A stretch of 64,000 nt of DNA from Alistipes timonensis JC136 (GCF_900107675.1 NZ_FNRI01000006.1:62001-126000), one strand, 5' to 3'. Positions 9,901 to 18,394 are shown, numbered from the stretch's first letter. The notes: generated by a model not told the origin, from the letters alone. Translations and numbers: made by a program.

Positions 9901-10976
9901 GTGCCGTCCTTCGAGATCGTGACGGCGTTGACGAACTTGCTTAGGGTCTGTTTGCCCAGCCGTATCGACCGGGTGAACTCCTTTTCGTTGGTATAGCGCA
10001 CGGAGTAGCCGCGGTCGAGCGTGCCGATCCAGAAATTGTTTTCCGAATCGAAGAAACAGCAGGAGAAATCGCTGGTGTAGTTGAGCCCGGGCGTTCCCCG
10101 TGTCACGATGTTCTTTTTCAGCGCATGGGTCCGGGTGTCGAACTGGTGGAGGTTGTCTCCCTGCGTCCCGATATAGATCGTCTCGTCGATGGCCGTCAGT
10201 GAGAGTATCGCGGACTGGGAGACCGCGGCGAGGCATGTATGCAGCGATTCGTCCGTTTCGACGAGTGCGCCGGTGCGGGGATCGACGATGCGGATTCCGT
10301 TCGGGGTCCCGAACCAGATCCGGCCTTCGGCGTCGCGGCAGCTGCTCAGGAATTCCGCGGAGTCGGGCAGCGCCAGCGAGTCGCAGACGTTCAGGCCGCG
10401 GTCGTATTTGAAAATCCTACCTCCGTTTACCCCCCCCCACAAAAATCCGTTCGGATCGGCTTCCAGCACGGCTGGGCCGTGCCGGGGCGTGTCCCGCATT
10501 TCGAGGAGCAGACGGCCTCCGCCGTCGAAAAGGGCCATTCCGCCGGGGCCGGAGCAGACGACGTGCTCCCCGTTCAAAACCGCTTTGTTGAACCCCTCCT
10601 TGCCGAGCAGTTTCCGGAAGCTGTCGAGCCGCGCATCGTAGGTGCAGACTCCTCCGGAGGTGACGATCCACAGCGTGCCGCTGCCGTCGATGAGAATGTC
10701 GGACACCCGGTTGCCGGGGAGCGACGCCGGGTCTTCCGGTTCGTTCTGGTAGTAATAATAGAATTGTCCGTTGTAGCGGCAGAGCCCGTTATCGGTGGCG
10801 ATCCAGATGTAGCCCACCTTGTCCTGCGCGAAGCGGTGGATCGTCAGGTTGGGGAGGTGGTGGATGAACTGCGGGCCCGCCCAGGCTCCGTGGGCGCAGA
10901 ACGACACCGTCCACAGAAGGATACACTTGCAGAAACGTTCGATTGTACGGTAGGGAGTCTCTCTTTTCCGGGTCAT
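6915..10976 (-). CDS. Hybrid two-component system (HTCS) sensor kinase/AraC regulator
   Basis: A 1353-residue one-protein signalling system of the kind that controls polysaccharide loci in Bacteroidetes. In order it has a signal or anchor segment (about 15-33), two seven-bladed Reg_prop propellers (about 40-660) and a Y_Y_Y domain (about 670-755). These are followed by a transmembrane helix near 765-790, a histidine kinase with H-box SHELRTPL near 823 and an ATPase domain with NLVSNALKY. A receiver with phospho-acceptor Asp in VVTDVLM (near 1142) and Lys in MTKPF comes next, and an AraC-type double helix-turn-helix fills about 1260-1350. The periplasmic part should bind an oligosaccharide and switch on the adjacent glycan genes. 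Two runs of nine G lie inside the gene, at codons 180-183 and directly before the stop. Confidence 0.93.
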   Translation of the reverse strand: MTRKRETPYRTIERFCKCILLWTVSFCAHGAWAGPQFIHHLPNLTIHRFAQDKVGYIWIATDNGLCRYNGQFYYYYQNEPEDPASLPGNRVSDILIDGSGTLWIVTSGGVCTYDARLDSFRKLLGKEGFNKAVLNGEHVVCSGPGGMALFDGGGRLLLEMRDTPRHGPAVLEADPNGFLWGGVNGGRIFKYDRGLNVCDSLALPDSAEFLSSCRDAEGRIWFGTPNGIRIVDPRTGALVETDESLHTCLAAVSQSAILSLTAIDETIYIGTQGDNLHQFDTRTHALKKNIVTRGTPGLNYTSDFSCCFFDSENNFWIGTLDRGYSVRYTNEKEFTRSIRLGKQTLSKFVNAVTISKDGTRWIGSRFKGLLAYTTQLDLKWHTLENCALMQRLNSKNVSALFADSSGRLWINIDDRIACCNTRQQTITDYALLPERFSVNRFCEDARHDVWVATTSGLLAYDGMRLRGTCFEECDVQDIIRLDDTTMLAAVFRRGLFAIDSRRLEQRPFLEAPDSLTATALRHATCLLKGRKGRLWIGTRSKGLLRYHPAEGFKTYTLKDGFASNEIASLAQDRKGNMWVATSYGLTLLLDGSDRAITYLRSDKMQTQQFHPRCVCQTSGMLYFGGNLGLVHFKPENVLPKISERPVQLVLRELKVNSIVQHPSDEGILTQQLDDTKRIVLNHKQRNLDISYEALAFLSPEKIRYAYRLHGGNIDEEWNYVENRTSANYSHLPAGRYVFELTAQNPDGFWNTEPRRLEIVIKPSPLLTWYAFLLYILAAGSAAWFANRLFLRRRLQKIELEATRKELEREKELTNMKINFFTNISHELRTPLTLIYGPVNMLPGIQDKKRLHELINLINDNIQRLLKLVDQTLSLSRIENDTLPLSVCRQDILPVVERMMAGFACYAREKRIDISLTATPPGRMTVAVDTDKFSKILSNLVSNALKYTPEEGHIEVSLTLADTLPEKLTAAASSHYLVVSVTDDGAGMSQEDVEHIFERYKRLTANEHVAAGSGIGLHYVKQLLLIHKGSIVAEVRPEGGMRFTFAIPVDESLYDIAGEPTVEVEFIDGMATAVADTPDSLPDAEEDALDTGPRPKMVIIEDNPQLRRYCRQIFAPQFDVFTADNGSDGFDLIHTEMPDVVVTDVLMSKMDGYELCRRIKTDVLLSHIPVVILTAKVTDQDKITGYQEGADVYMTKPFNPTLLQTVVDNLLTSRSKLREMLLSGTVKPCSEPESEEEAGEIRLSAADRAFVDKLRQYVDAHISDCSLSISDISTEMCMSRASFFRKIKSLTGVTPNNFILIYRLNKAAAMIRSREYRLNEIADLVGFSSQSHFSRCFKQHFGMAPKDYIYHGGG
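6918..6926 (-). repeat. Run of nine G at the HTCS stop codon
   Basis: On the coding strand nine G encode the last three glycines and are followed directly by TGA. One extra G would remove the stop and add about 25 residues encoded between 6847 and 6915. Such runs are prone to replication slippage. Confidence 0.8.
10430..10438 (-). repeat. Run of nine G inside the HTCS sensor domain
   Basis: On the coding strand the run covers codons 180-183 (Trp-Gly-Gly-Val) in the first propeller. Gain or loss of one base would frameshift the protein and remove the kinase, receiver and DNA-binding domains. Confidence 0.8.
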
Positions 10977-11005
10977 CGGGAGTAGATCAAGAGGATGTCT
11001 GTATA

Positions 11006-11013
11006 CAAATTTA
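11006..11013 (-). promoter_or_regulatory. Possible -7 box of the HTCS gene
   Basis: The minus strand reads TAAATTTG, 29 bases before the HTCS start codon. The rest of the 200-base spacer to the lyase gene shows no clear terminator or other element. Confidence 0.4.
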
Positions 11014-11176
11014 TGATTTTTTTGTTCACGATGTTCCGAAACGGTCGTTTTTTATGGGGATCGGTCCGAAAAAAATCGAGGGCGCTGTTTCCGGCGGCTT
11101 CCGGCCGCCCGGTGCGGCGGGAAGCCGTTTCCGGTCCGGATCGGGACGGCGGAAACGGCTTCCCCGCTGCCGGGGA

Positions 11177-13369
11177 TTATTTCCCGGGGGAGAGTGTCGT
11201 GGTGAAGGTCGCCCACTTGTCTGCGGGGACGGTCGCTTCGAATCCGACCAGGTAAATGCCCGGATTGGGTTCGTCGTAGCTGTGGACGGGATCGGTGCTG
11301 AATGTTTTGTAGACGATTTGCGTTTCGCCCTCTTCCGCAGCGGTCAGGTACATGGTCTTGCCGCGGCTCGTCAGCACGATCCGGTCGTTTTCCACGGTCG
11401 GTACGGCCGGCGTGGCCATGGTCCAGCGGATTTTGGCGCTCCGGTCGGTGCGGGCATGGATGGCGTCGATGACTTTCAGGTCCTTGTCGTCGACGATCTT
11501 CACGGTGCGCTTCGCCGAGGCCACCTGATCTTCGAGCACGGGCGAGAGGTCGAACGTGGCGCCCTGTTCCGTTGCCGTGTTGATGGTCTGTTCGAGCGTT
11601 GCGAAGCCCTCCACGCGGTGTTTCGAGTCGTTGACCGTGAGCGTGCTGTGGAAGAAGTTGTTCAGCCGCGATACTTCCCAGCGCAGCGACGCCTGGGTGT
11701 AGGTCCAGAGGTTTCCGCCCAGCGCTTTGAGGGCCACTTCGAGCGTCGCGTAGTCCTGACGGCCGAGGTCCATCGACCAGCGCACGCCGTAAGCGTCGTA
11801 GACGAACGATCCCGAGTCCATGTGGGCATGGCTGCTTCTCGCCTTGCCGCCCTTGACACCCAGGTATTTGTCCGTATCGCTCCAAGTCCAGTCGGTGTGG
11901 ACCAGCACGACGGGCGTCGCGCCCTCTCCGGCCCAGACTTTCTGGGTCGGCGGGGTCACGCTGCTCAGGTCGACCCTGCTGGCGAAGACCATGATCATCG
12001 GCAGCAGACGGTGGTTCCAGATGTAATAGTCCGTGGTCGTCCCTTTGAGACACTCCATATTATAATAGAGCAGCGAGGGCTTCTTGAACTTGTCGGCGAA
12101 ATACCAGCTCGGAATATCGGCGCCGACCGTGGTCTGAGGGTAGTCCGCGTAGTTGTATCCCTGACGGGTCGTGCCGACCATGTAGAGCATCCATTCGGCC
12201 GTGCGGTCGAAACCCGCTGTGGCGGAGATGCCGGCGTCGGACCCGGCGGCGGTTTCGAGCGCCGTAAGCATCAGGACATTGAATACCGTACCGTACTCCC
12301 AGTAGCCGTACCCTTCGGGATAGTTTCCGTGGGGCGCGTAGAGGGCTTCGATGGCCGTGCGGTTCGATTCCAGCGATTTTTCGATGATGGCTTCGGCCGT
12401 CTCGGGGCACGTCTCATAGACTGCCAGCGCGCCGCAGACCAGTCCGGCGTTGCAGACCTGGTTCCAGTTGGAAACCTTATTGTAGAAACTCGATCCGTAA
12501 GGCTCCGCCGTGTCGAACGCATATTCGCGCAGCGCCCTCTCGGCGTTGGCGCGGGTTTCGGGTTTCAGGTCGGCGTAGAGCCAGTCGTAGCCCAAGGCTA
12601 CGCCCGCGGCCATTTCGCCGACATCGAGGTAGTGGCGGTGTCCGTTCCAGTCGGGGAAGTTGCAGACGGTGTTGATGTCGTTCTCGGCATGATCGAGGTA
12701 TTTGCGGTCGCCTGTGGCGCGGTAGGCGTAGGCGCAGGAGAAGATGCGCAGCAGGGCGGCGGAGGAGATGTGGAGAATGCGTTTCTCCGCGGCGTCGAGC
12801 TGGTAGGCGAGGGGTGCGGCGGCCAGTCCGTAGATGTCGGCGTTGCGCAGGTTGGTTGCGTGCAGCCGGTTCAATACCTGATTGTTTCCGGCGCGGACCT
12901 GCTCCATCAGCGATCCGAACGCTTCGTCGTCCATCAGCAGGCGGGGGTGTCTGTCGGCCGTCAGCCGGTCGTAGTCCGGACGGTCGAGCTCCCCGGGCCG
13001 ATCCGAATTTGCACGGAATACGGCCCGTCCGTAGCGGAACTGCCGGGTGCCGCGGACGATGAACAGCTCGTACTGGCCGTCCACGAAATTGCCCGGAAGC
13101 GTGATGACGGCGCCGTCTTCCTCGACGGCGGCTTCGACGCGGTAGGTGTTGTGCGAAATGCCGGTGTCGGTCAGCCGGACGACGTCGCCGGTCTGGAATC
13201 CGGTTCCCGGCAGCCGGACCTTGCGGTCGGAAGGAATCTGGTAGACGGTTTCGGCCGGAGTGCCGCCGATCTCGAATCCGGGGTCGGAGGTGGTTTCGTT
13301 GGAACAGCTTACGATGCAGACGAACATTAACACCAGCATCGAAAGATAGTTTGGCAGGTAATTTTTCAT
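11177..13369 (-). CDS. Heparinase II/III-like polysaccharide lyase lipoprotein
   Basis: 730 residues with a lipoprotein signal (lipobox CIVSC, Cys22). Residues about 30-125 form a small beta domain resembling an IPT/TIG fold. About 150-440 is a helical toroid with NWNQVCNAG near 303 and EGYGYWEYG near 355. From about 470 to the end is the heparinase II/III C-terminal beta-sandwich, with SHAHMDSGSFV near 512. This architecture is shared by lyases of heparin, alginate and related uronic-acid polymers, in which Asn, His and Tyr residues from these motifs act in catalysis. Lyase products would carry the unsaturated uronic acid that the GH88 and GH105 enzymes remove, which ties the gene to the same pathway. 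It has its own spacer upstream and is probably a separate transcript. The substrate is unknown. Confidence 0.85.
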   Translation of the reverse strand: MKNYLPNYLSMLVLMFVCIVSCSNETTSDPGFEIGGTPAETVYQIPSDRKVRLPGTGFQTGDVVRLTDTGISHNTYRVEAAVEEDGAVITLPGNFVDGQYELFIVRGTRQFRYGRAVFRANSDRPGELDRPDYDRLTADRHPRLLMDDEAFGSLMEQVRAGNNQVLNRLHATNLRNADIYGLAAAPLAYQLDAAEKRILHISSAALLRIFSCAYAYRATGDRKYLDHAENDINTVCNFPDWNGHRHYLDVGEMAAGVALGYDWLYADLKPETRANAERALREYAFDTAEPYGSSFYNKVSNWNQVCNAGLVCGALAVYETCPETAEAIIEKSLESNRTAIEALYAPHGNYPEGYGYWEYGTVFNVLMLTALETAAGSDAGISATAGFDRTAEWMLYMVGTTRQGYNYADYPQTTVGADIPSWYFADKFKKPSLLYYNMECLKGTTTDYYIWNHRLLPMIMVFASRVDLSSVTPPTQKVWAGEGATPVVLVHTDWTWSDTDKYLGVKGGKARSSHAHMDSGSFVYDAYGVRWSMDLGRQDYATLEVALKALGGNLWTYTQASLRWEVSRLNNFFHSTLTVNDSKHRVEGFATLEQTINTATEQGATFDLSPVLEDQVASAKRTVKIVDDKDLKVIDAIHARTDRSAKIRWTMATPAVPTVENDRIVLTSRGKTMYLTAAEEGETQIVYKTFSTDPVHSYDEPNPGIYLVGFEATVPADKWATFTTTLSPGK

Positions 13370-13505
13370 GGGCTTTATAGTTTCGGTTGATTTACAAAGA
13401 AACGGATTTTCGCAGTTCGGTTTTTGACTCTCCGTGTCAAAGATTTTCCCTCCGGTCTAAACCGGGCCTTCCGGATCTCTTTCCCGTTCGGACGGCCGTG
13501 ATACG

Positions 13506-13537
13506 CACAAAGCTCCCGCCGGGGCGGGAGCTTTGTG
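13506..13537. repeat. Perfect hairpin downstream of the AraC gene
   Basis: CACAAAGCTCCCG pairs perfectly with CGGGAGCTTTGTG around a six-base loop. It lies in the 201-base spacer between the lyase promoter region and the stop of the AraC gene. Neither side has a clear run of T, so it is recorded as a hairpin rather than a firm terminator. Nothing else is seen in this spacer. Confidence 0.6.
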
Positions 13538-13570
13538 TGTGGAGGTATGGTCCGACGGTCCGGCGGACGG

Positions 13571-14482
13571 CTACTGCTTGGCTTTGTACTGTGACGGCGA
13601 CATGCCGGTGTTGCGCTTGAAATAGCTGCCGAAGAACGACTGGTTGGGGAAATTGAGGTAGTAGGCGATCTCCTGCACGCTCATATTCGAGTATTTGAGC
13701 AGCGTCTTGGCTTCGAGGATGACGTAGCTGTCGATCCATTCCGACACCGATTTGCCGCTGATGCGCTTGATGAGTGTGGTGAGGTATTTGGGCGTGATGC
13801 AGAGCTGCCGGGCGTAGTAACCTACGCTGCGTTCGCGGGTATAATGCTCGCCGAGCAGTTCGGTGAACTGCTTGAAATACTCCTCGGCCCGGTTGTGCAT
13901 CGGATTTTCCAACTCGGGATGCTCCTCGATGTAGTGGGTCAGGATGTCGCCGACCTTATAAATCGTCGCGGCGATCAGCCCGCCGACGATCTCCACTGCG
14001 AAATCGGTTTCGGGACCCTCGAGCTCCTGCTCGACCATCGAGATGAAGCTGCGCAGCGAGGTGCACTCCTTGTGCGTGAGTTCCATGCAGGGGCGCGAGC
14101 CGAATTGCAGGAAAAGCGGCATCATGTGCTTGGTGTCGATGTTGATGCGCCGCAGGAAGTCCGGCGTGATGACGATGACATGCGCCTTGAAACGGTCGTC
14201 GGACTGTATTTGCAGGATATGCTTGGGACCGATGATGAAGAGCGAATCCTTTTTTAGCCGGTACTCCTTCAGGTTGGACGTAAAAGTCGTCTCGCCTTCG
14301 GTGCATACGCCGATGACAAAGGCATCGAGGCGTCCCGGAAACCGGAAGACCTCCATCTGGGAGGAACTGTTGGCGGCGATGCATTCGCCCAGCAGGCCGG
14401 GGCGTTTTTCGCCGCCGGACATAGCGATCAACTCGCTGAGGGTGAAGCTCGTGATCGGAGCTTCTGTGGCTTTACTGTTCAT
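13571..14482 (-). CDS. AraC-family transcriptional regulator
   Basis: 303 residues. Residues about 20-190 form a cupin-like sensing domain. Residues about 205-300 are an AraC double helix-turn-helix with the usual recognition pattern (YYARQLCITPKYLTTLIKR, then AYYLNFPNQSFFGSYFKR). The protein is soluble and lacks a receiver, so it probably responds to a small ligand. The start at 14482 is preferred over the longer frame from 14536 because a TATATTTG box lies between them. It lies downstream of no recognisable partner and is followed by the lyase gene 201 bases on. Control of the neighbouring glycan locus is possible but unproven. Confidence 0.8.
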   Translation of the reverse strand: MNSKATEAPITSFTLSELIAMSGGEKRPGLLGECIAANSSSQMEVFRFPGRLDAFVIGVCTEGETTFTSNLKEYRLKKDSLFIIGPKHILQIQSDDRFKAHVIVITPDFLRRINIDTKHMMPLFLQFGSRPCMELTHKECTSLRSFISMVEQELEGPETDFAVEIVGGLIAATIYKVGDILTHYIEEHPELENPMHNRAEEYFKQFTELLGEHYTRERSVGYYARQLCITPKYLTTLIKRISGKSVSEWIDSYVILEAKTLLKYSNMSVQEIAYYLNFPNQSFFGSYFKRNTGMSPSQYKAKQ

Positions 14483-14501
14483 GGCGTCACTTGATTTCCG
14501 A

Positions 14502-14509
14502 CAAATATA
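14502..14509 (-). promoter_or_regulatory. Possible -7 box of the AraC gene
   Basis: The minus strand reads TATATTTG, 19 bases before the preferred start codon of the AraC gene. This decides between two candidate starts. Confidence 0.45.
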
Positions 14510-14590
14510 GTAATAAAAAGATTCGATATGGTTCATATGGTTCGATTATTCGTCCTTTTGATCACCTCGAGCGCATTTTTGAACCATGAT

Positions 14591-14629
14591 ACGAAAAAAA
14601 GAGCGCCGGTCGTTGTCTGACCGGCGCTC
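14591..14629 (-). terminator. Rho-independent terminator after the bamA-ompH operon
   Basis: GAGCGCCGGTC (14601-14611) pairs with GACCGGCGCTC (14619-14629), and on the minus strand the stem is followed by seven T. It closes the operon whose last gene ends at 14684. Confidence 0.85.
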
Positions 14630-14683
14630 CTTGTGGGTTTTATCTGACCCGCAGCATGTTCCGCGGGGTGCTGCGTCTGCTTT

Positions 14684-15220
14684 TTATTTGGCGGGAGCAG
14701 CGGGAGCATCGGTGATGCCCAGCTCCTTCTTCACCAGGGGAGCGATGTCGGTCAGCGTAGCTTCATCGAAATAAGCCAGCGAACCGGTCGAGGTGTCGAA
14801 TACGACCGTATAGGCGTTGGCTGCCGAAATCTTGTCGATGGCGGCTTTAGCCTTGTCGATAATCGGCGCGAGCAGCTCGTTCTGTTTTTTCTGATAGTCC
14901 TGCTGTGCGCGCTCCTGGAACTCACGGCTGCGGTTCTGCAAGTCCTGCAACTCCTTCTCCTTCATCTCGCGGACGGCTTCGTTGTAGGTGTTGAGCCCTT
15001 TCTGATACTCCTGCAGCTTGGTGTTGAACTCGACGTTCATCGTCTCGATGTTGTCCTGCAACTCCTTGGCGAAAGTCTCCATGTTCTCCTGCATCGTCTT
15101 GGTCTCAGGCATCGACATGATGATCTCCTGGGTGTTGATACGTCCGAACTTCTGGGCGAAGAGCGTCGTGGAACCCATAACCAACGCAAAAGCGAGGGTC
15201 AGTTTGATTGCTTTTTTCAT
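14684..15220 (-). CDS. OmpH/Skp-family periplasmic chaperone
   Basis: 178 residues with a signal peptide ending near LFAQ. The mature protein begins KFGRINTQEIIMSMPE, the short strand typical of Skp, and then has a long charged coiled coil (about 45-130, rich in Gln, Glu and Lys) that forms the tentacles of the trimer. Skp proteins hold unfolded outer-membrane proteins on their way to the Bam complex. The tail is Ala/Pro-rich. It follows a second ompH gene by 27 bases and both lie downstream of bamA, the usual arrangement in this phylum. Confidence 0.9.
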   Translation of the reverse strand: MKKAIKLTLAFALVMGSTTLFAQKFGRINTQEIIMSMPETKTMQENMETFAKELQDNIETMNVEFNTKLQEYQKGLNTYNEAVREMKEKELQDLQNRSREFQERAQQDYQKKQNELLAPIIDKAKAAIDKISAANAYTVVFDTSTGSLAYFDEATLTDIAPLVKKELGITDAPAAPAK

Positions 15221-15247
15221 ACGAATTTATCAGTTAATGTTTTGATG

Positions 15248-15757
15248 TCATTTCTTTTTCAGGGCCTCGATCACCTGCTGCGTCCGCTCGACCGAGGGAT
15301 TGTTGTAAAGCAGCGTGGGGTTGTTCGCCGAGTCGAGCACCAGGTCGGCCCCGACCTGCTTGGCATAGGTCTCGATGGTTGCGAATACCCGCTTCTGGAT
15401 CGGGGTAATCATCTCGACCCGCTTTTTCATCAGCGTGCCCTCCTGTCCGAACAGGCTCTCCTGATATTCCTGAGCCTCCTTTTCTTTCTGGAGGATGGCG
15501 TTCTCGCGGACCTGGCGCGACGCGGCGGAGAGCGACGTCTTCTGGATCTGGTAGTTGTTGTAGAGCGTCTCCACCTCCGCGAATTTGGTATCCACCTGCG
15601 TCTGGTACTGCTTGGCAAGCTCATCCAGATCGGAGATGGCCTTGTTGTAGGCGTCGATCGACTTGAAAACTTTTTCGCTGTTGACGATTATGTAGTTCTG
15701 GGCCGCCAGGGTTCCTGCCGTCAGAACGAATGCCGCAATTAAAATCAGCCGTTTCAT
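15248..15757 (-). CDS. OmpH/Skp-family periplasmic chaperone (second copy)
   Basis: 169 residues with a signal peptide ending near LAAQ, then YIIVNSEKVFKSIDAY and a coiled-coil hairpin (about 40-125). It is a diverged paralogue of the next gene downstream, with the same fold and length but low identity. It probably works with that gene as a periplasmic chaperone for outer-membrane proteins. It has a possible promoter of its own in the 96-base gap after bamA. Confidence 0.9.
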   Translation of the reverse strand: MKRLILIAAFVLTAGTLAAQNYIIVNSEKVFKSIDAYNKAISDLDELAKQYQTQVDTKFAEVETLYNNYQIQKTSLSAASRQVRENAILQKEKEAQEYQESLFGQEGTLMKKRVEMITPIQKRVFATIETYAKQVGADLVLDSANNPTLLYNNPSVERTQQVIEALKKK

Positions 15758-15828
15758 AATCCTGTTATTTTAAGTTAATATTCAGTCCGGTTTCCCGGGT
15801 TTCTGCTGTAAATATAACTCTTTTCTTT

Positions 15829-15836
15829 CAAATTTA
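15829..15836 (-). promoter_or_regulatory. Possible -7 box upstream of the ompH pair
   Basis: The minus strand reads TAAATTTG in the bamA-ompH gap, about 70 bases before the ompH start. It could give extra transcription of the chaperones. Confidence 0.35.
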
Positions 15837-15853
15837 TTGCCACGGGGCCTTTT

Positions 15854-18394
15854 TTAGAACTGCTGACCGAGGACAAAGTGGAACTGGCTGCCGCTCTTGG
15901 TCGTGGAGTTCGCGGGGGGATCGAATCCGTAACCCCAGTCGATGCCGAGCATACCCACCACGGGCAGATAGAGACGGACGCCGAAGCCGGCCGAACGTTT
16001 GATCCGGAAGGGAGAGAATTTCTTCCACGAGTCGAATGCATTACCGCCCTCGAGGAATCCGAGCACATAGATCTGCGACGAAGGTTTCAGGATGATCGGG
16101 TAGCGCAGCTCGGCGGTGTACTTGTTGTAGCCGCGGGAATAATAGCTCGACGGGTCGAGCGCGCCGTCCTCGTAACCGCGCATCGAGATGATGTCGATAC
16201 CGTATATGTTGTATCCCGACATGCCGTCGCCGCCGACCTCGAAACGCTGGAAAGGCGACACTTTGTTCTTGTTGTAGCTTCCGAGGTATCCCATCTCGGC
16301 CTTGAGCATCAGCACGAGGTTCGAGTTGCGCAGGAATCCCTGGAACCACTGCGCCTTGAACTGCCATTTGTGGAACTCGATCCAGCGGTAGCGGTCCTGG
16401 TCGGACATCGACTGGTCGCTGTAATCCTTTCCGTCCCAGAGCGAGTAGGGGAGCGTGGCCTGCACCGAGGCGCTGAACTCCGAACCGCGGCGCGGGTAGA
16501 TCGGCTGGTCGACCGAGTTGCGGGCCAGCACCAGTTTGAGCGACAGCAGGTTCGAGTTGCCGTTCTCCACGACGAATCCCGTCCAGTTTTTCAGGTTGTA
16601 ACGCTCGTAGCTGGCTTCGGCGTAGAATGTGAAATAGGGGTCGGGCCAGTTCAGGCGCTTGCCCAGGCCGGCGGCCAGACCGTAGGTGCGGAAATACTGC
16701 GTTGCCGACTGCCATACGTAGTAGGCGTTGTTCTGCTCGGAGAAGTGTGCCGAGAGGGTGAACGAGTTGGGTTTCTTGCCGCCCATCCAGGGGTCGGTGA
16801 AACTGAACGCGAAAGCCTTGTAATAGGTACCGTTGGTCTGTGCCGAGAGCGACAGCCGTTGGTTCTGGCCCATCGGGTAGGGGCGCCATGCGCCTTTTTT
16901 GAACGTGTTTTTGATCGAGAGGTTGTTCAGCGTGATACCCACCGAACCTACGAAGGTTCCCGAGCCCCAGCCGCCGGCGATGTTGAACTGGTCGGAAGCC
17001 TGCTCCTCGAGGGGCCAGTTGACGTTCACCAGCTCGTTCGAGACGGGTTTGATGTCGGGCATGACGGCCTCGGGGTTGAAATGGCCCATCGAGCCCAGCG
17101 TACGGATGGTCTGCATCAGCAGCGAGCGGTTGTACAGCTCGCCCGGACGGGTGTAGAGTTCGCGTCGGATCACCTCGTCGTCGACGCGCTGGTTGCCCGT
17201 GATGCCGACCTCGTTGATGGTGAACTGCTTGCCCTCGAACACCTTGACCTCGATGTCGATCGAGTCGGGGGCGATGATGACCTCCGCCGGTTCGATCTGC
17301 GACATCAGGTAACCTTCGTTCTGGTAGAGCGATTTGACCGACATGTCCTCGGGATTCTCCTCCTTGCCGATTCCCAGGCGCTTGTGCATCGATTTCTTAT
17401 CGTAGGTGTCGCCTTTTTTGACGCTGAACATGCGCTGCAGGTCGTCGGTTTCGTAAACCGAGTTGCCGACCCACGACACGTTGCGGATGTAGTATTTGTT
17501 ACCCTCCGAGACGTCGATGTCGATGCCGATGCGTTTCTCGTTGATCGGGTAGATCGAGTCGCTCACGATCGTCGCGTTGCGGTAACCCTTCGAGTTGTAG
17601 AAGTCGATCAGCAGCTCCTTGTCGGTTTCGTAGTCGCCTTCGTTGAGCTTGGCGCCCTTGAAGAAGTTGATCGATTTCTGGTGCGTCTTTTTGAACGTGC
17701 GGCGCAGGCGCTTGTCCGGGAACTGCTCGTTGCCCGTGAAGTTGATCTTGCCGATTTTGACCTTCGATTTGCGGTCGACGAGGAACGTGACGGTCACGGC
17801 CTGACCCGGGCGCAGCGTGTCGTTGTCGATGCGCACGCCGACCTCCGTGTTGCGGAATCCCTTTTCGGCCCAATACTGTTTGATGAGCTTCTGGTTCTTG
17901 TCGATGACATAATCCGAAAGTTCGCTGCCGCGCTTGAGTTTGAGCTTCTCCAGGAGGTCTTTCTTCTTGCCCTTCGAGATGCCCTCGAACTCCCAGTTGT
18001 AGACGCGGGGCCGCTCTTTGAGGAACACCTCCAGGTCGAGGCTGTCGCCCTCGATCTCGGCGCCGATCTTCACGTCCGAGAAAAACCGCTGGCTCCACAG
18101 CCGCGAGATGGCGTTGGAGATGAAGTTGCTCGGCAGGTAGATCGAGTCGCCCTCGATCAGTCCGGCAGACGACTTGAGAATGTCGGGATTGAGGTACTGC
18201 ACGCCGTGGACGTTGACGTTGCGAATGTGGTAGAGCCTGGGCGCGCCGTTGTTTTTATACATCGGGGCATTTTCGGAGATCGCAGGCTTCGGAGCCGCCG
18301 TCGTGTCCTGCGGATTCTGCTCCTGGGCGGATATATTCGAGCAGCAAAGCACAAGGGCAACTGCTGCCATGAATATCTTACCGGAATACTTCAT
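15854..18394 (-). CDS. bamA: BamA, outer membrane protein assembly factor
   Basis: 846 residues with a signal peptide (about 1-23), a short Pro-rich linker and five POTRA domains (about 55-480). A 16-stranded Omp85 barrel runs to a C-terminal Phe (VLGQQF), the usual terminal signature of outer-membrane barrels. MRGYEDG near 736 corresponds to the conserved VRGF/Y motif of the barrel lumen loop. BamA is the central insertase that folds barrels into the outer membrane. It lies 27 bases after uppS and before two Skp-type chaperones, a conserved Bacteroidetes order. Confidence 0.95.
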   Translation of the reverse strand: MKYSGKIFMAAVALVLCCSNISAQEQNPQDTTAAPKPAISENAPMYKNNGAPRLYHIRNVNVHGVQYLNPDILKSSAGLIEGDSIYLPSNFISNAISRLWSQRFFSDVKIGAEIEGDSLDLEVFLKERPRVYNWEFEGISKGKKKDLLEKLKLKRGSELSDYVIDKNQKLIKQYWAEKGFRNTEVGVRIDNDTLRPGQAVTVTFLVDRKSKVKIGKINFTGNEQFPDKRLRRTFKKTHQKSINFFKGAKLNEGDYETDKELLIDFYNSKGYRNATIVSDSIYPINEKRIGIDIDVSEGNKYYIRNVSWVGNSVYETDDLQRMFSVKKGDTYDKKSMHKRLGIGKEENPEDMSVKSLYQNEGYLMSQIEPAEVIIAPDSIDIEVKVFEGKQFTINEVGITGNQRVDDEVIRRELYTRPGELYNRSLLMQTIRTLGSMGHFNPEAVMPDIKPVSNELVNVNWPLEEQASDQFNIAGGWGSGTFVGSVGITLNNLSIKNTFKKGAWRPYPMGQNQRLSLSAQTNGTYYKAFAFSFTDPWMGGKKPNSFTLSAHFSEQNNAYYVWQSATQYFRTYGLAAGLGKRLNWPDPYFTFYAEASYERYNLKNWTGFVVENGNSNLLSLKLVLARNSVDQPIYPRRGSEFSASVQATLPYSLWDGKDYSDQSMSDQDRYRWIEFHKWQFKAQWFQGFLRNSNLVLMLKAEMGYLGSYNKNKVSPFQRFEVGGDGMSGYNIYGIDIISMRGYEDGALDPSSYYSRGYNKYTAELRYPIILKPSSQIYVLGFLEGGNAFDSWKKFSPFRIKRSAGFGVRLYLPVVGMLGIDWGYGFDPPANSTTKSGSQFHFVLGQQF

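Noticed and set aside
10943..13330. Plus-strand open frame of 795 codons opposite the lyase gene
   Set aside because: Shadow of the heparinase-like gene; no start context, no domain, and it begins inside the HTCS leader.
13506..13537. Hairpin after the AraC gene as a rho-independent terminator
   Set aside because: The stem is perfect but neither strand has a T run after it, so it is listed only as a hairpin.
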